A stretch of DNA of 64,000 nt from Planobispora rosea (GTDB lineage: Bacteria > Actinomycetota > Actinomycetes > Streptosporangiales > Streptosporangiaceae), in NCBI RefSeq assembly GCF_014648175.1, contig NZ_BMQP01000007.1:1-64000 (forward strand). The letters are read 5' to 3'. The notes below the pieces were generated by a model. That model saw nothing but the letters and a program-made list of their open reading frames with translations, ran no database searches and had not been told where the DNA came from. This document shows, one piece after another, positions 45,342 to 53,651 of the stretch. Numbering within the stretch: the stretch's first letter is position 1; the number at the start of each line of letters is the position of its first letter. A program made the position numbers and the translations under genes.

Positions 45342-47339
45342 GTGACAACGGGAATCCGTCCGGTGGGCCGCTTCCTCCGCAGGCACTGGTTGTTCACGGT
45401 CGCGCTGCTGATCGGCGGCGCGCTGCGGGTCCTGGCCGTGCTGGGGTACCGCCCCGCCCTGTGGTTCTGGGCCGACTCCTTCGCCTACCTGGGCGCCGCC
45501 CTCGACGTCCGGCCCCTGGAGTCGCGTCCCTCCGGCTACTCGCTGTTCCTGTGGTCGCTGAGCCCGCTGCAGAGCGTCCAGGCCGTGGTGGTGGTCCAGC
45601 ACCTGATGGGGCTGGCCGTCGCCGTCTGCGTCTATCTCCTGCTGCGCCGCCTGGCCGGGCTGCCGGGATGGGGCGCGACGCTCGCCGCGCTCCCCGTCCT
45701 GCTGGACGCCCACCAGATCCAGCTTGAGCACCTCGTCATGGCGGACCTGCTCTTCCAGTTCCTCGCGGTGCTGGCGGTGACGCTGCTGCTGTGGCGGCGG
45801 CGGCCCGCCGCCCGGGTCGCCCTGCTCGCCGGGTTCCTGCTGGCCGCGGCCACCGTCACCCGGACCATCGGGCTGCCGCTGATCGCCGTCGTACTGGTCT
45901 GCCTGGTGATCCGCCGGGCCGGGTGGAGGGCGGTGGTCGCCACCGCGACGGCGAGCGCGATCACCTTCGGCGGGTACGCCGTCTGGTTCGAGTCCGAGCA
46001 CGGCACCTACGGGCTCACCCGGGGCAACGCCTTCCTGTGGGCGCGTACGATGACCTTCGCCGACTGCGCGAAGATCCTCCCCATCGGGCCGGAGGCCGCG
46101 CTCTGCCCCACCGAACCGCTGAGCGAGCGCAAGCCGCCGCCGGTCTACATCTGGGGCGGCGACTCCCCCTTCAACAAGATCAAAGGCGAGTGGGCCGAAC
46201 GCGACGCGCTCGCCGGGGACTTCGCCACGCAGGCCATCATGGCCCAGCCCGCGGACTTCCTCCGGGCCGGCCTGACCGACGTGGCCCACATCTTCGACTG
46301 GACCCGCCGCGTCTACCCGACCGAGGGCGACCAGAGCGCCTACGTCTTCCCCGCCACCCCGGGTCCCCTGCCGGACGGCCCCGCCAGCCGGGGCCGTACC
46401 GCCGGGGAACTCGTCACCGCCTACCAGGGGGAGCCCGGTGACGTCCGTACTGTCGAGCCGTACGCGAGCTGGCTGCGCGCCTACCAGGAGAACGCTTTCC
46501 TCCGCGGCCCCTTCTTCGGCGTCATCCTCCTCATCGGCCTGATCGGCGTCCTCACCCGCCTGCGCGTCTCCGTCGAAGGCCCCTTCGGCGTCCGCCGTCC
46601 CCGCCGGACGGAGGGAGCCCACCGCGAGCGCCCCTCCCGGGAGAACCCGCGGGGGCCGGGCGGCCCGGCCCTCGGCGGCGCGGCGCTGCTGCCGTGGGCG
46701 GCCGCCACCATGCTGGTCGTGCTGCCGCCGTTCATCGCGGCCTTCGACCACCGCTACGTGGTCCCCGCCGTCCCCCTCGCCTGCCTGGCGGCGGGGCTGG
46801 CCTTCGGTGTGCGCGAGCCCCGCGGCCTCTCCGACTCCGCGGAGCCCGGCGAGCCCGCGGAGCCCTCGGACCCCTCGGACCCCTCGGAGCCCGAGACGGG
46901 CGGGCCGAGGAGACCGCGGCCGGACGATCCCTGGCCGCCGGAGGAGTCCTGGACGGCGGAGCGAAGCCCGTGGATGCTCCCGCCGGAGGAGGCGCCCACG
47001 GCGGCCTCGGCGACGTTCTCCGCCTCAGCGGCGCCGGACGTGCAGGCGGACGAGCGCCCCCAGCGCCTCGTCCCCAAGCGCCCGGCGGACCTTGTGGACG
47101 GCGTCCTTGTTCACCCGCGTCACGAGCCTGCCGATGTCGGCCGAGGGACCGCAGCTCACCGCGATCCGGACCCGGTCGCCCTCCACCGATCTGACCCGGA
47201 TCCGGCTGAGTCCTTCGACTTCTTTAAGGGCGACCCCCAGCATCGCGGTCCCGGTCCCGCTGCGGCTCCCCCACCGCCCCCAGCCCAGGGAGCGCAGCAG
47301 CCACCACATGGTCATCAGCGTCAGTACTACAAGTACTAG
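45342..47339 (+). CDS. GT-C-like membrane glycosyltransferase with antisense-overlapping tail
   Basis: 665 aa as read. About nine membrane helices occupy residues 15-485, with an acidic first-loop motif ([16 protein letters not shown]) and [10 protein letters not shown] resembling lipid-carrier-dependent GT-C glycosyltransferases. AGGAGGT precedes GTG 45342. After the last helix ([16 protein letters not shown]) come about 65 residues of Pro/Glu/Ser repeats ([13 protein letters not shown]). The final about 105 codons lie antisense to the convergent AmaP gene and have no family look, so the ancestral stop was probably lost. Donor and acceptor are unknown. Confidence 0.8.
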   Translation: MTTGIRPVGRFLRRHWLFTVALLIGGALRVLAVLGYRPALWFWADSFAYLGAALDVRPLESRPSGYSLFLWSLSPLQSVQAVVVVQHLMGLAVAVCVYLLLRRLAGLPGWGATLAALPVLLDAHQIQLEHLVMADLLFQFLAVLAVTLLLWRRRPAARVALLAGFLLAAATVTRTIGLPLIAVVLVCLVIRRAGWRAVVATATASAITFGGYAVWFESEHGTYGLTRGNAFLWARTMTFADCAKILPIGPEAALCPTEPLSERKPPPVYIWGGDSPFNKIKGEWAERDALAGDFATQAIMAQPADFLRAGLTDVAHIFDWTRRVYPTEGDQSAYVFPATPGPLPDGPASRGRTAGELVTAYQGEPGDVRTVEPYASWLRAYQENAFLRGPFFGVILLIGLIGVLTRLRVSVEGPFGVRRPRRTEGAHRERPSRENPRGPGGPALGGAALLPWAAATMLVVLPPFIAAFDHRYVVPAVPLACLAAGLAFGVREPRGLSDSAEPGEPAEPSDPSDPSEPETGGPRRPRPDDPWPPEESWTAERSPWMLPPEEAPTAASATFSASAAPDVQADERPQRLVPKRPADLVDGVLVHPRHEPADVGRGTAAHRDPDPVALHRSDPDPAESFDFFKGDPQHRGPGPAAAPPPPPAQGAQQPPHGHQRQYYKY

Positions 47340-47525
47340 CGCCACCAGCCACCCCGCCCACGGGTCGTCGGCCAGCCGGGCGGGCAACCCCGGGTCGAGG
47401 ATCGGCTCCACGCCCGACCGGCCGGACACCTGCTCCTGTCCCCGCAGGAAACCGTAGAGCCCGGCCCCCGCCAGCACGGTCCCGGTGACGGCCAGGCCGA
47501 TCCGGTTGCCCAGGTACGGCTTCAT
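47025..47525 (-). CDS. AmaP-like alkaline shock response membrane anchor
   Basis: 166 aa. Two membrane helices ([19 protein letters not shown] and [20 protein letters not shown]) precede a cytoplasmic domain ending [29 protein letters not shown]. This matches AmaP proteins, which anchor Asp23-family proteins at the membrane. The ATG at 47525 overlaps the stop of the DUF6286 gene by one base. Its 3' 315 bp lie antisense to the convergent glycosyltransferase gene. No asp23 gene is visible nearby. Confidence 0.8.
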   Translation of the reverse strand: MKPYLGNRIGLAVTGTVLAGAGLYGFLRGQEQVSGRSGVEPILDPGLPARLADDPWAGWLVALVLVVLTLMTMWWLLRSLGWGRWGSRSGTGTAMLGVALKEVEGLSRIRVRSVEGDRVRIAVSCGPSADIGRLVTRVNKDAVHKVRRALGDEALGALVRLHVRRR

Positions 47526-48166
47526 CAGTTCACCCGCCCGCGCAGCCGGACCACGACCTCGCCGCCGTACATCGCCCCCACGCTCGCCAGCCGGTCCCCG
47601 ACCGCCGTGCCCACCTGCCGGAGCAGCGGCCCGGCCCGCTCCTCGCCGGTGATCACGATGACCTCGACCTGCCGCGCCCGCAGGCGGACCCGAGCCCGCT
47701 GCACCCCGTCCACCGACTCGGCCGCGCCCCGCAGCGTACGGCGGAGCCCCGACCGGGTCAGGCCGATCACCGTCAGCGGATCGTTCGTCTCCAGCGGCAC
47801 CAGCCGGGTCCGCCCGGGGACCGCGGCGAGCACCACCAGCAGCACGCCCGCCATCATCATGAACAGCGTCACGGCGACCACTGCGGGATCCGACCAGCTC
47901 AGCGCCCCGACTCCGGAGGCGAGCTTCTGGTACGGCACCAGCCCGAAGGGCGAGCCCGTCAGCAACCCGACCGTCGTCCCCGCCGACGCCGACAGCGTGA
48001 CGGAGACGACCAGTGCCGCCGTCACCCCCGCCGGCCCCCGATCCGGCCGGAGCAGCCGTACCGACCTGCGGCGGATCGCACGCGGGCGTTCCCCCACCGA
48101 AGGGCTCGCCGTGCCCGCCAGGCTTCCCTGGAGAGTAGTCATCACCCGGTCAGGTGTAGCGGTCAC
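47525..48166 (-). CDS. DUF6286-like membrane protein, AmaP partner
   Basis: 213 aa. An N-terminal basic cytoplasmic tail leads to two helices (AALVVSVTLSASAGTTVGLL and AVVAVTLFMMMAGVLLVVLAA). A soluble domain with NDPLTVIGLTRSGLRRTLRGAAESVDGVQRARVRLRAR follows, typical of DUF6286 proteins encoded beside AmaP in actinobacteria. GTG 48166 has GGAG 6 bases upstream; ATG 48142 is an alternative. Presumed role: envelope stress complex. Confidence 0.75.
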   Translation of the reverse strand: MTATPDRVMTTLQGSLAGTASPSVGERPRAIRRRSVRLLRPDRGPAGVTAALVVSVTLSASAGTTVGLLTGSPFGLVPYQKLASGVGALSWSDPAVVAVTLFMMMAGVLLVVLAAVPGRTRLVPLETNDPLTVIGLTRSGLRRTLRGAAESVDGVQRARVRLRARQVEVIVITGEERAGPLLRQVGTAVGDRLASVGAMYGGEVVVRLRGRVN

Positions 48167-48250
48167 CGGTACTCCGGGGCGGGACGCGGCTCCGCCACTT
48201 GCCCGACCCCGGACCCGTCGTGGCGGGAGAATTTACCGGCGTCCACAAAT

Positions 48251-48288
48251 GTGAGCAGTACTCACGTTAGGACGGGCGGGGTTATCCT
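48251..48288 (+). promoter_or_regulatory. Probable leaderless promoter with GTGAG-N5-CTCAC operator
   Basis: The -10-like TATCCT (48283-48288, TANNNT form) lies six bases before the ATG at 48295 and no Shine-Dalgarno sequence exists, pointing to a leaderless mRNA. The inverted repeat GTGAG-CAGTA-CTCAC (48251-48265) sits where a -35 element would be, suitable for a repressor or activator. Confidence 0.5.
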
Positions 48289-48294
48289 TCCCCC

Positions 48295-49488
48295 ATGGAC
48301 GACCGCCAGCGCTACGACCGGGCCACCGCGCACCTGGAACCCCCCTTCGCCGTGCTCGACCTCGCAGCCCTGCACGCGAACGCCACCGCCATGACCCGGC
48401 GCGCCCACGGCAAACCCATCCGGGTCGCCAGCAAGTCCATCCGCTCCCGGCCCGTCCTCACCCGCATCCTCGACATGGACGGCTTCACCGGGATCATGGC
48501 CTTCACCCTTCCCGAAGCCCTCTGGCTCGTCTCCACCGGCCTGCGCGACGTGCTCGTGGCCTACCCCACCGCCGACCGGACCGCCCTCGCCCAGCTGGCC
48601 GCCGACCCCCGCGCCGCCCGGGAGATCACCATCACGATCGACCGCCCCGAACACCTCGACTTCATCGAATCCGCCGTCTCCGGCGTCCGCGACCGCCACG
48701 AGCTCCGGATCTGCCTCGACATCGACGCCGGATACCTCGCCCTCGGCGGCAGATTCCGGGCAGGCGCCCTCCGCTCCCCCGTCCGCGAAGCCGACCAGGC
48801 CGCCGACCTCGCCGCCGACACCGCCAAACGCCCCGGCCTCCGCCTCACCGGCCTCATGGCCTACGAAGCCCAGATCGCCGGAGTCGGCGACGACCCGCCG
48901 GGCAGATCCGCCCTCACCCCCGCCATCCGCTGGATGCAGAGCCTGTCCCGCCGCGAACTCGTCATGCGCAGAGGCCGCATCGTCCAGGCCGTCCGCCAGG
49001 TCACCGACCTGGAGTTCGTCAACGGCGGCGGCACCGGCAGCATCGGCAGCACCACCCGCGAGAAGGCCGTCACCGAGATCGCCGCCGGATCCGGCTTCTT
49101 CCACCCCCGCCTCTTCGACTTCTACCGCGACTTCACCGGCCGCCCCGCCGCCCTGTTCGCCCTCCCCGTGGTCCGCCGCCCCGCCCCCGGAACCGTCACC
49201 GTCCTCGGCGGCGGCTACGTCGCCTCCGGCCCGCCCGGACCCCACCGTCTCCCCCAGCCCTACCTCCCGCCCGGCCTGCGCTACGCCCCCGACGAAGGCG
49301 CCGGAGAAGTCCAGACCCCCCTCACCGGCCAGGCCGCCGAGGACCTGCGCGTCGGCGACCGCGTCTGGTTCCGCCACGCCAAAGCCGGCGAACTCTGCGA
49401 ACGCTTCGCCACCCTCCACCTCATCGAGGGCGACAAGGTCGTCGAGGAGGTCCCCACCTACCGCGGCGAGGGCCGTACCTTCCTATAA
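48295..49488 (+). CDS. PLP-dependent amino acid deaminase/aldolase (D-threonine aldolase family)
   Basis: 397 aa. Alanine-racemase-type N-terminal barrel with the PLP lysine in IRVASKSIRSRPVL, then LRICLDIDAGYLALG, GLMAYEAQIAGVGD and the phosphate-binding FVNGGGTGSIGSTT. A C-terminal beta domain ends GDRVWFRHAKAGELCERF, with His/Cys metal-ligand-like residues as in D-threonine aldolase/D-serine dehydratase. It is transcribed alone. Substrate choice among D-Thr, D-Ser and related beta-hydroxy amino acids cannot be decided. Confidence 0.9.
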   Translation: MDDRQRYDRATAHLEPPFAVLDLAALHANATAMTRRAHGKPIRVASKSIRSRPVLTRILDMDGFTGIMAFTLPEALWLVSTGLRDVLVAYPTADRTALAQLAADPRAAREITITIDRPEHLDFIESAVSGVRDRHELRICLDIDAGYLALGGRFRAGALRSPVREADQAADLAADTAKRPGLRLTGLMAYEAQIAGVGDDPPGRSALTPAIRWMQSLSRRELVMRRGRIVQAVRQVTDLEFVNGGGTGSIGSTTREKAVTEIAAGSGFFHPRLFDFYRDFTGRPAALFALPVVRRPAPGTVTVLGGGYVASGPPGPHRLPQPYLPPGLRYAPDEGAGEVQTPLTGQAAEDLRVGDRVWFRHAKAGELCERFATLHLIEGDKVVEEVPTYRGEGRTFL

Positions 49489-49622
49489 AAGGAACGACCC
49501 TCGCGGGAACACGGCACCGGGACCGCACGCCACCGGGGCCACCGGCGCCGCGAAGCCCCCTCACCCGGGACGGCGCGCCGCCGCCGGCGACGACACACCG
49601 TCATCGGCGCGACGGCGCGCCA

Positions 49623-49961
49623 TCACCGGCGGCGGCGCCGCCAGAGCATGACCGCCGCCCCCACCACCAGCACCGCGCCCACGCCGATCAGCACCGGCGC
49701 CAGCCCCGGCTGCTCGTCCGCCCACAGATCGTCGGACTCGTCCTCCAGCTTGGCCGGGCGAGAATTGACCCCCACCACGTCCCCGATCCTCTCCCCCAGG
49801 GAGAAGACGAACTCCTTCGCGTTCGCCTCCGCCCGGGCAACGGTCCGCCGCGCGACGTTCTTGGGACTCACCCTGTCCGCGATGGCGTCAACCGTCCGGG
49901 CCAACTCCGCGCGCGAGCGCTCGATCCGCCGCTCCAGCTCCGCGGGATCGGTGTCCGCCAT
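49623..49961 (-). CDS. DUF3618 protein, single C-terminal membrane helix
   Basis: 112 aa. AGGAGA 5 bases before ATG 49961 sets the start. The N-terminal DPAELERRIERSRAELARTVDAIADRVSPKNVARR is the DUF3618 signature. A linker and a C-terminal helix (APVLIGVGAVLVVGAAVMLW) with a basic RRRRR tail place it in the membrane with the N-terminus probably cytoplasmic. Function is unknown, possibly membrane or DNA-envelope organisation. Confidence 0.88.
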   Translation of the reverse strand: MADTDPAELERRIERSRAELARTVDAIADRVSPKNVARRTVARAEANAKEFVFSLGERIGDVVGVNSRPAKLEDESDDLWADEQPGLAPVLIGVGAVLVVGAAVMLWRRRRR

Positions 49962-50071
49962 GACTCTCCTCTCGCAACCCTTGACATTGATCAGTCTGTC
50001 AGGTCCCACCCCCCGGCGACACTCCGGACAGGCCGGTAAGTTGACCCCGAACCGTTCCACCGAGGAGAACC

Positions 50072-50536
50072 ATGAAACTCGAACCAGGCGACGCCGCCCC
50101 GGACTTCACCCTCCCGGCCGCCGACGGAACCACCGTGTCCCTGGACACCTACCGCGGCCGGCGCGTCATCCTCTACTTCTACCCCGCCGCCATGACCCCC
50201 GGCTGCACCAAGCAGGCCTGCGACTTCCGCGACAGCCTCGACTCACTGGCCGCCGCGGGCATCGCCGTCCTCGGCGTCTCCAAGGACACCCCGGCCAAGC
50301 TCGCCAAATTCGCCGAGCACGACGCCCTCACCTTCCCGCTGCTCTCCGACCCCGGCCTGGAGGTCCACAACGCCTACGGCGTCTACGGCGAGAAGACGAT
50401 GTACGGCAAGACCACCCTCGGCGTCATCCGCTCCACCTTCGTCATCGACCCCGACGGAAAAATCGAGAAATCCCTCTACAACGTGAAGGCCACCGGCCAC
50501 GTCGCCCGCCTCCGCCGCGAACTCGGAATCGACTGA
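50072..50536 (+). CDS. bcp: Thioredoxin-dependent thiol peroxidase (Bcp/PrxQ)
   Basis: 154 aa peroxiredoxin. Peroxidatic Cys45 in YFYPAAMTPGCTKQAC and resolving Cys50 five residues on give the PrxQ atypical 2-Cys pattern. GVSKDTPAKLAKFAEH and VIRSTFVIDPDGKI are standard. GAGGAGA precedes ATG 50072. It reduces peroxides using thioredoxin. Confidence 0.96.
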   Translation: MKLEPGDAAPDFTLPAADGTTVSLDTYRGRRVILYFYPAAMTPGCTKQACDFRDSLDSLAAAGIAVLGVSKDTPAKLAKFAEHDALTFPLLSDPGLEVHNAYGVYGEKTMYGKTTLGVIRSTFVIDPDGKIEKSLYNVKATGHVARLRRELGID

Positions 50537-50611
50537 ATACCCCGTTCCCACCATTTAATGCATTTTGCCAGTGCCCCAAGAATTGTCGGACCCCCTCCAT
50601 AGGCTTGGGGC

Positions 50612-51403
50612 ATGGCAACAAAGTACAAATACACCCCCGAGATGCTGGCGGAGGCCGCCGCCGACTCCCACAGCATCGCCGACGTCCTGCGCCGCCTCGG
50701 CATCACCATCGCGGGCGGCAACCACGCTCACATCAGCCGCCAGCTGAAGCGCTTCAAGATCGACACCTCCCACTTCCGCAGGGTCCCCTCCAACAAGGGC
50801 AAACCCTCGCCACGGCGTCGACGTCCCGCACAGATACTGGTCGTCCTACCAGAGGGAAGCCCACGCCCCTCCCCCGCACGTCTCAGGCGCGCCCTGATCG
50901 AATCGGGGATGCCGTACCATTGCGCGGGATGTAAGATCGAGGGTGTCTGGCAAGGACAGCCCTTGACCCTGCACATTGATCACGTCAGCGGCGACTGGCT
51001 GGACAACAGAATAAAGAACCTGCGCTTTCTCTGCCCTAACTGTCATTCACAGACAGAGAATTTCGCAGGCAAGAAAAGGGGTTGTAGCCCAGCGGCAGAG
51101 GCGACGTCTTTAGGTGGCGTAAAGCGCGGGTTCGAGTCCCGCCAACCCCACGAGCGAGAGATAAATCGTGCGGTCACCCTCAGATCGGTGACGACCAGCG
51201 TGACCATTTCCCCTCAGGATGATTTCTTCCTCAGGGACTATATTTTCCGAAATAATTCCGCATCGCGCTCCGCCGTGATAGGAGAGGCGCTCGGCCTGCT
51301 CCGGGAGAAGGCCATGCGAGACGACTATGCCGCGTCCGGGGGCGAGGCGGGTGCGGAGCCGTGGAGTGCCGTTCCAGGGGCCGGGAGTGGCGGGCCGACC
51401 TGA
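50612..51403 (+). CDS. HNH endonuclease whose reading frame continues through a tRNA gene
   Basis: 263 codons as read, but only the first about 157 look like one protein. An N-terminal HTH-like region (YTPEMLAEAAADSHSIADVLRRLG, HISRQLKRFKIDTSHF) and a basic linker lead to an HNH nuclease. Zinc Cys104/Cys107 and Cys141/Cys144 flank HIDH (121-124) and CPNCH. The tRNA at 51078-51150 starts at codon 156, and no in-frame stop occurs before 51403. A TAG made by tRNA bases 8-10 lies in the -1 frame after AAAAGGGG, so a frameshift or a lost base would end the protein there. No good Shine-Dalgarno sequence; TAGGCT at 50600 suggests a leaderless mRNA. Confidence 0.75.
   Translation: MATKYKYTPEMLAEAAADSHSIADVLRRLGITIAGGNHAHISRQLKRFKIDTSHFRRVPSNKGKPSPRRRRPAQILVVLPEGSPRPSPARLRRALIESGMPYHCAGCKIEGVWQGQPLTLHIDHVSGDWLDNRIKNLRFLCPNCHSQTENFAGKKRGCSPAAEATSLGGVKRGFESRQPHEREINRAVTLRSVTTSVTISPQDDFFLRDYIFRNNSASRSAVIGEALGLLREKAMRDDYAASGGEAGAEPWSAVPGAGSGGPT
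51078..51150 (+). tRNA. Class I tRNA with anticodon UAG (CUA codon), atypical for tRNA-Leu
   Basis: A 73-nt cloverleaf folds fully: acceptor GGGGTTG/CAACCCC (7/7), T8, a D stem of GCC/GGC with G18G19 present, and anticodon stem ACGTC/GGCGT with one T-G pair. The loop is TTTAGGT with UAG at positions 34-36. A 5-base variable loop follows, then T arm GCGGG-TTCGAGT-CCCGC and discriminator A. CCA is not encoded. UAG reads the leucine codon CUA, but leucine tRNAs are class II with a long variable arm, which is missing here. Confidence 0.8.
51188..51403 (+). CDS. Possible ribbon-helix-helix antitoxin-like protein (remnant)
   Basis: 71 aa if begun at GTG 51188, in the same frame as the HNH reading frame. 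TTSVTISPQDDFFLRDYIF followed by SASRSAVIGEALGLLREKAMRDDYAA matches the beta-strand and helix-turn-helix layout of ParD/CopG antitoxins. The C-terminal 20 residues are low complexity. There is no Shine-Dalgarno sequence and no convincing ParE/RelE toxin in the next 300 bases, so this is a relic or a solitary regulator. It may instead be a tail fused to the HNH protein. Confidence 0.45.
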   Translation: MTTSVTISPQDDFFLRDYIFRNNSASRSAVIGEALGLLREKAMRDDYAASGGEAGAEPWSAVPGAGSGGPT

Positions 51404-51721
51404 GAGTCGCCAGACCTGTCGCCGGCCGGGAGAGATCTTCGAGAGAGATCTGGAGAGTGCCGCCTGGTCAGCGGCTGTGGGGGCGGTTGGGGACCGCCGG
51501 GGCGCGCGGGGCGTCTTCTGCGCCGCGCGGCCCGGCGTCGTTGTGATCCGCTGTCACAAACATTCTCCCTTTACTCACCCAGAAGGGTGTTCCCCGTAAT
51601 GATGGTGCCGTAGGGGGCGTAAGGGCGGTGTAAGCGGTTCTCGGTGTGCGACTTGGGTCGTAGGCGCGTCTCCCCCTTACGGGGGAAGGGCTCTGATCTG
51701 CGGATACGTAGGGTGGATGGT
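51404..51721. other. Gene-free region before the two-component system
   Basis: Possible short frames here are rich in Arg, Gly and Ala and match no family. A small hairpin, TCCCCC-TTAC-GGGGGA, lies at 51671-51686, and GATACGTAGG just before the kinase start may carry its -10 element. Base composition is less GC-skewed around 51540-51600 than in flanking genes. Confidence 0.5.
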
Positions 51722-52915
51722 GTGTTCGGCAGATTTCGCGCCTGGGGTCGGCGCCATGCGGGGGTTGTGAGCGCGCTGTGGTTGGCGCCGTTTGTGGGTC
51801 TCTGCCTGCTTTTTCTGGGTCTGTATATGACGATGCCCGGGTTCACGGGCGGGGCTCCGCTCTGGTGGTACGCGGTGCTGGGCGTGGTGCTGGTGGTGCC
51901 GCTGTTCTGGCGGCGGCGGTGGCCCCGGGGGGTGTTCGCGGCAGTCTCGGGGATCAGTTTCGTGCAGTGGTGCCTGGGGGTGGAGCCGACTCCGTTCAAT
52001 CTCGCGGTGCTGGTGGCGATGTACACCGTGGCGTCGTTGTGTTCGGCGCGGTGGGCGGTCGTGGCGGGTCTGGTGACGGAGCTGGGGCTGGCGCTGGCGT
52101 TCGGGCGGATCACGGAGGATCCGGATTTCGAGACGTGGGCGAGTACGTCGGTGTTCGTGGTGGCGATCTGGATCTCGGGGATCTACGCCAACACGCGGCG
52201 GCGTTATCTGGAGGGCCTGGAGGAGCGGGCCGAGCGGGCGGAGCGGGAGCGGGATCAGCGGGCGCGGCTGGCGGCGGCGGAGGAGCGGGCGCGGATCGCG
52301 CGGGAGCTGCACGACGTGGTGGCGCACAACGTGAGCGTGATGATCGTTCAGGCGGACGGGGCGGCGTACGCGATCGAGGGTGATCCGGAGCTGGCGCGGC
52401 AGGCGGTGCGGACCATTTCGGCGACGGGCCGGCGGGCGCTGGCGGAGATGCGCCGGATGGTGGGGGTGCTGCGGGCCGATGGCGGCGAGGCGGAGGATTA
52501 CGCGCCGCAGCCGAGTCTGGCGGAGCTGGATGACCTGGTGGCGCGGGTGCGGTCGTCGGGGTTGCCGGTGGAGTTCCGGGTGGTGGGTGATCCGGTGGAG
52601 CTTCCGGAGGGCGAGCAGCTGACGGTGTACCGGATCGTCCAGGAGGCGTTGACCAACACGCTCAAGCATGGTGGTCCGGGGAGTGCGGCGTCGGTGGAGT
52701 TGGAGTACGGCGTGCGTGAGCTGGTGGTGCGGGTCTCCGATGACGGCCGGGGGGCGGCGGCGCAGTCGCGGCCGGGTGGTCATGGCCTGGTGGGGATGCG
52801 GGAGCGGGCGGCGGTGTTCGGCGGGACGGTGCAGGCGGGGCCGCGGCCGGGGGGCGGGTTCGGGGTGGTGGCGCGGTTGCCGGTGGGTGAGCTGGGGGCC
52901 GATCGTGCGGCGTGA
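51722..52915 (+). CDS. Sensor histidine kinase, NarL/LuxR-type two-component system
   Basis: 397 aa from GTG 51722 (MFGRFRAWGRRHAG). About five membrane segments without a large extracellular domain precede a coiled linker (LEGLEERAERAERERDQRARL), a HisKA_3 domain with the H-box ARIARELHDVVAHNVSVMI, and an HATPase_c with QEALTNTLKHG and GHGLVGMRERAAVFGG. GTG 51713 or a start as early as 51644 is also open. It pairs with the response regulator 45 bases downstream. Minimal input domains of this kind often sense membrane or antibiotic stress. Confidence 0.92.
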   Translation: MFGRFRAWGRRHAGVVSALWLAPFVGLCLLFLGLYMTMPGFTGGAPLWWYAVLGVVLVVPLFWRRRWPRGVFAAVSGISFVQWCLGVEPTPFNLAVLVAMYTVASLCSARWAVVAGLVTELGLALAFGRITEDPDFETWASTSVFVVAIWISGIYANTRRRYLEGLEERAERAERERDQRARLAAAEERARIARELHDVVAHNVSVMIVQADGAAYAIEGDPELARQAVRTISATGRRALAEMRRMVGVLRADGGEAEDYAPQPSLAELDDLVARVRSSGLPVEFRVVGDPVELPEGEQLTVYRIVQEALTNTLKHGGPGSAASVELEYGVRELVVRVSDDGRGAAAQSRPGGHGLVGMRERAAVFGGTVQAGPRPGGGFGVVARLPVGELGADRAA

Positions 52916-52960
52916 TGGGATGGGTGCGGATGTGTCGGCGGGTGGGAGCGTGAGTGGCCG

Positions 52961-53626
52961 GTGATCCGGGTGATGCTGGTCGATGATCAGGAGTTGCTGC
53001 GGACGGGGTTCCGCATGGTGCTCGGCGCGCAGCCGGACATCGAGGTCGTGGCGGAGGCCGCCGACGGGCGGGCCGCAGTCGAGGCGGTGGGTTCGGCCGA
53101 GGTGGACGTCGTGTTGATGGACGTGCGTATGCCGGTCATGGACGGGGTGGAGGCGACGCGGTCGATCTGCGCGCGGGGTGGACGGCCGAAGGTGTTGATC
53201 CTGACCACCTTCGATCTGGACGAGTACGCTTTCGCCGCGTTGAAGGCGGGGGCGTCGGGGTTCCTGTTGAAGGACGTGCCTCCGGCGGATCTGGTCAGTG
53301 CCATCCGGTCGGTGCACAACGGGGATTCGGTGGTGGCGCCGAGCACGACACGGCGGTTGCTGGAGCGTTTCTCGGTTCATCTGCCCTCGCCGGGCGGGGT
53401 GGAGCCGCCGGCGTTGTCGGGGTTGACCGCGCGGGAGCGGGAGGTGCTGGTGCTCGTGGCGCGGGGGCTGTCCAATATGGAGATCGCCACTCGGCTGGAT
53501 CTGGCTGAGGCGACGGTGAAGACGCATCTGGGCCGGGTCCTGGCGAAGCTGGGGTTGCGGGATCGGACTCAAGCGGTCGTGTACGCCTACGAGTCGGGGT
53601 TGGTCGTTCCGCATTCGGCGGGTTAG
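52961..53626 (+). CDS. NarL/LuxR family response regulator
   Basis: 221 aa. The receiver domain has the acidic pair (MLVDDQELLRTGF), phospho-acceptor Asp in DVVLMDVRMPVMDG and Lys in FLLKDVPPADL. The C-terminal LuxR HTH is LTAREREVLVLVARGLSNMEIATRLDLAEATVKTHLGRVLAKLGLRDR in outline. It is cognate to the upstream kinase. Candidate targets are the nearby membrane protein and MacB-type transporter. Confidence 0.95.
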   Translation: MIRVMLVDDQELLRTGFRMVLGAQPDIEVVAEAADGRAAVEAVGSAEVDVVLMDVRMPVMDGVEATRSICARGGRPKVLILTTFDLDEYAFAALKAGASGFLLKDVPPADLVSAIRSVHNGDSVVAPSTTRRLLERFSVHLPSPGGVEPPALSGLTAREREVLVLVARGLSNMEIATRLDLAEATVKTHLGRVLAKLGLRDRTQAVVYAYESGLVVPHSAG

Positions 53627-53651
53627 GCCGCGGCGCGGCCGGGGGGCACGG

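Noticed and set aside
48262..49419. Acidic Gly-rich minus-strand frame opposite the PLP enzyme
   Set aside because: Composition is an antisense artefact; the PLP enzyme has intact motifs on the plus strand.
51361..51599. Possible ParE/RelE toxin after the RHH-like segment
   Set aside because: Neither short frame here shows the RelE/ParE pattern; both are low-complexity Arg/Gly/Ala.
51677..53614. 645-codon minus-strand frame opposite the first two-component system
   Set aside because: Pro/His/Arg-rich antisense of the HisKA_3 kinase and NarL regulator, which are unmistakable.
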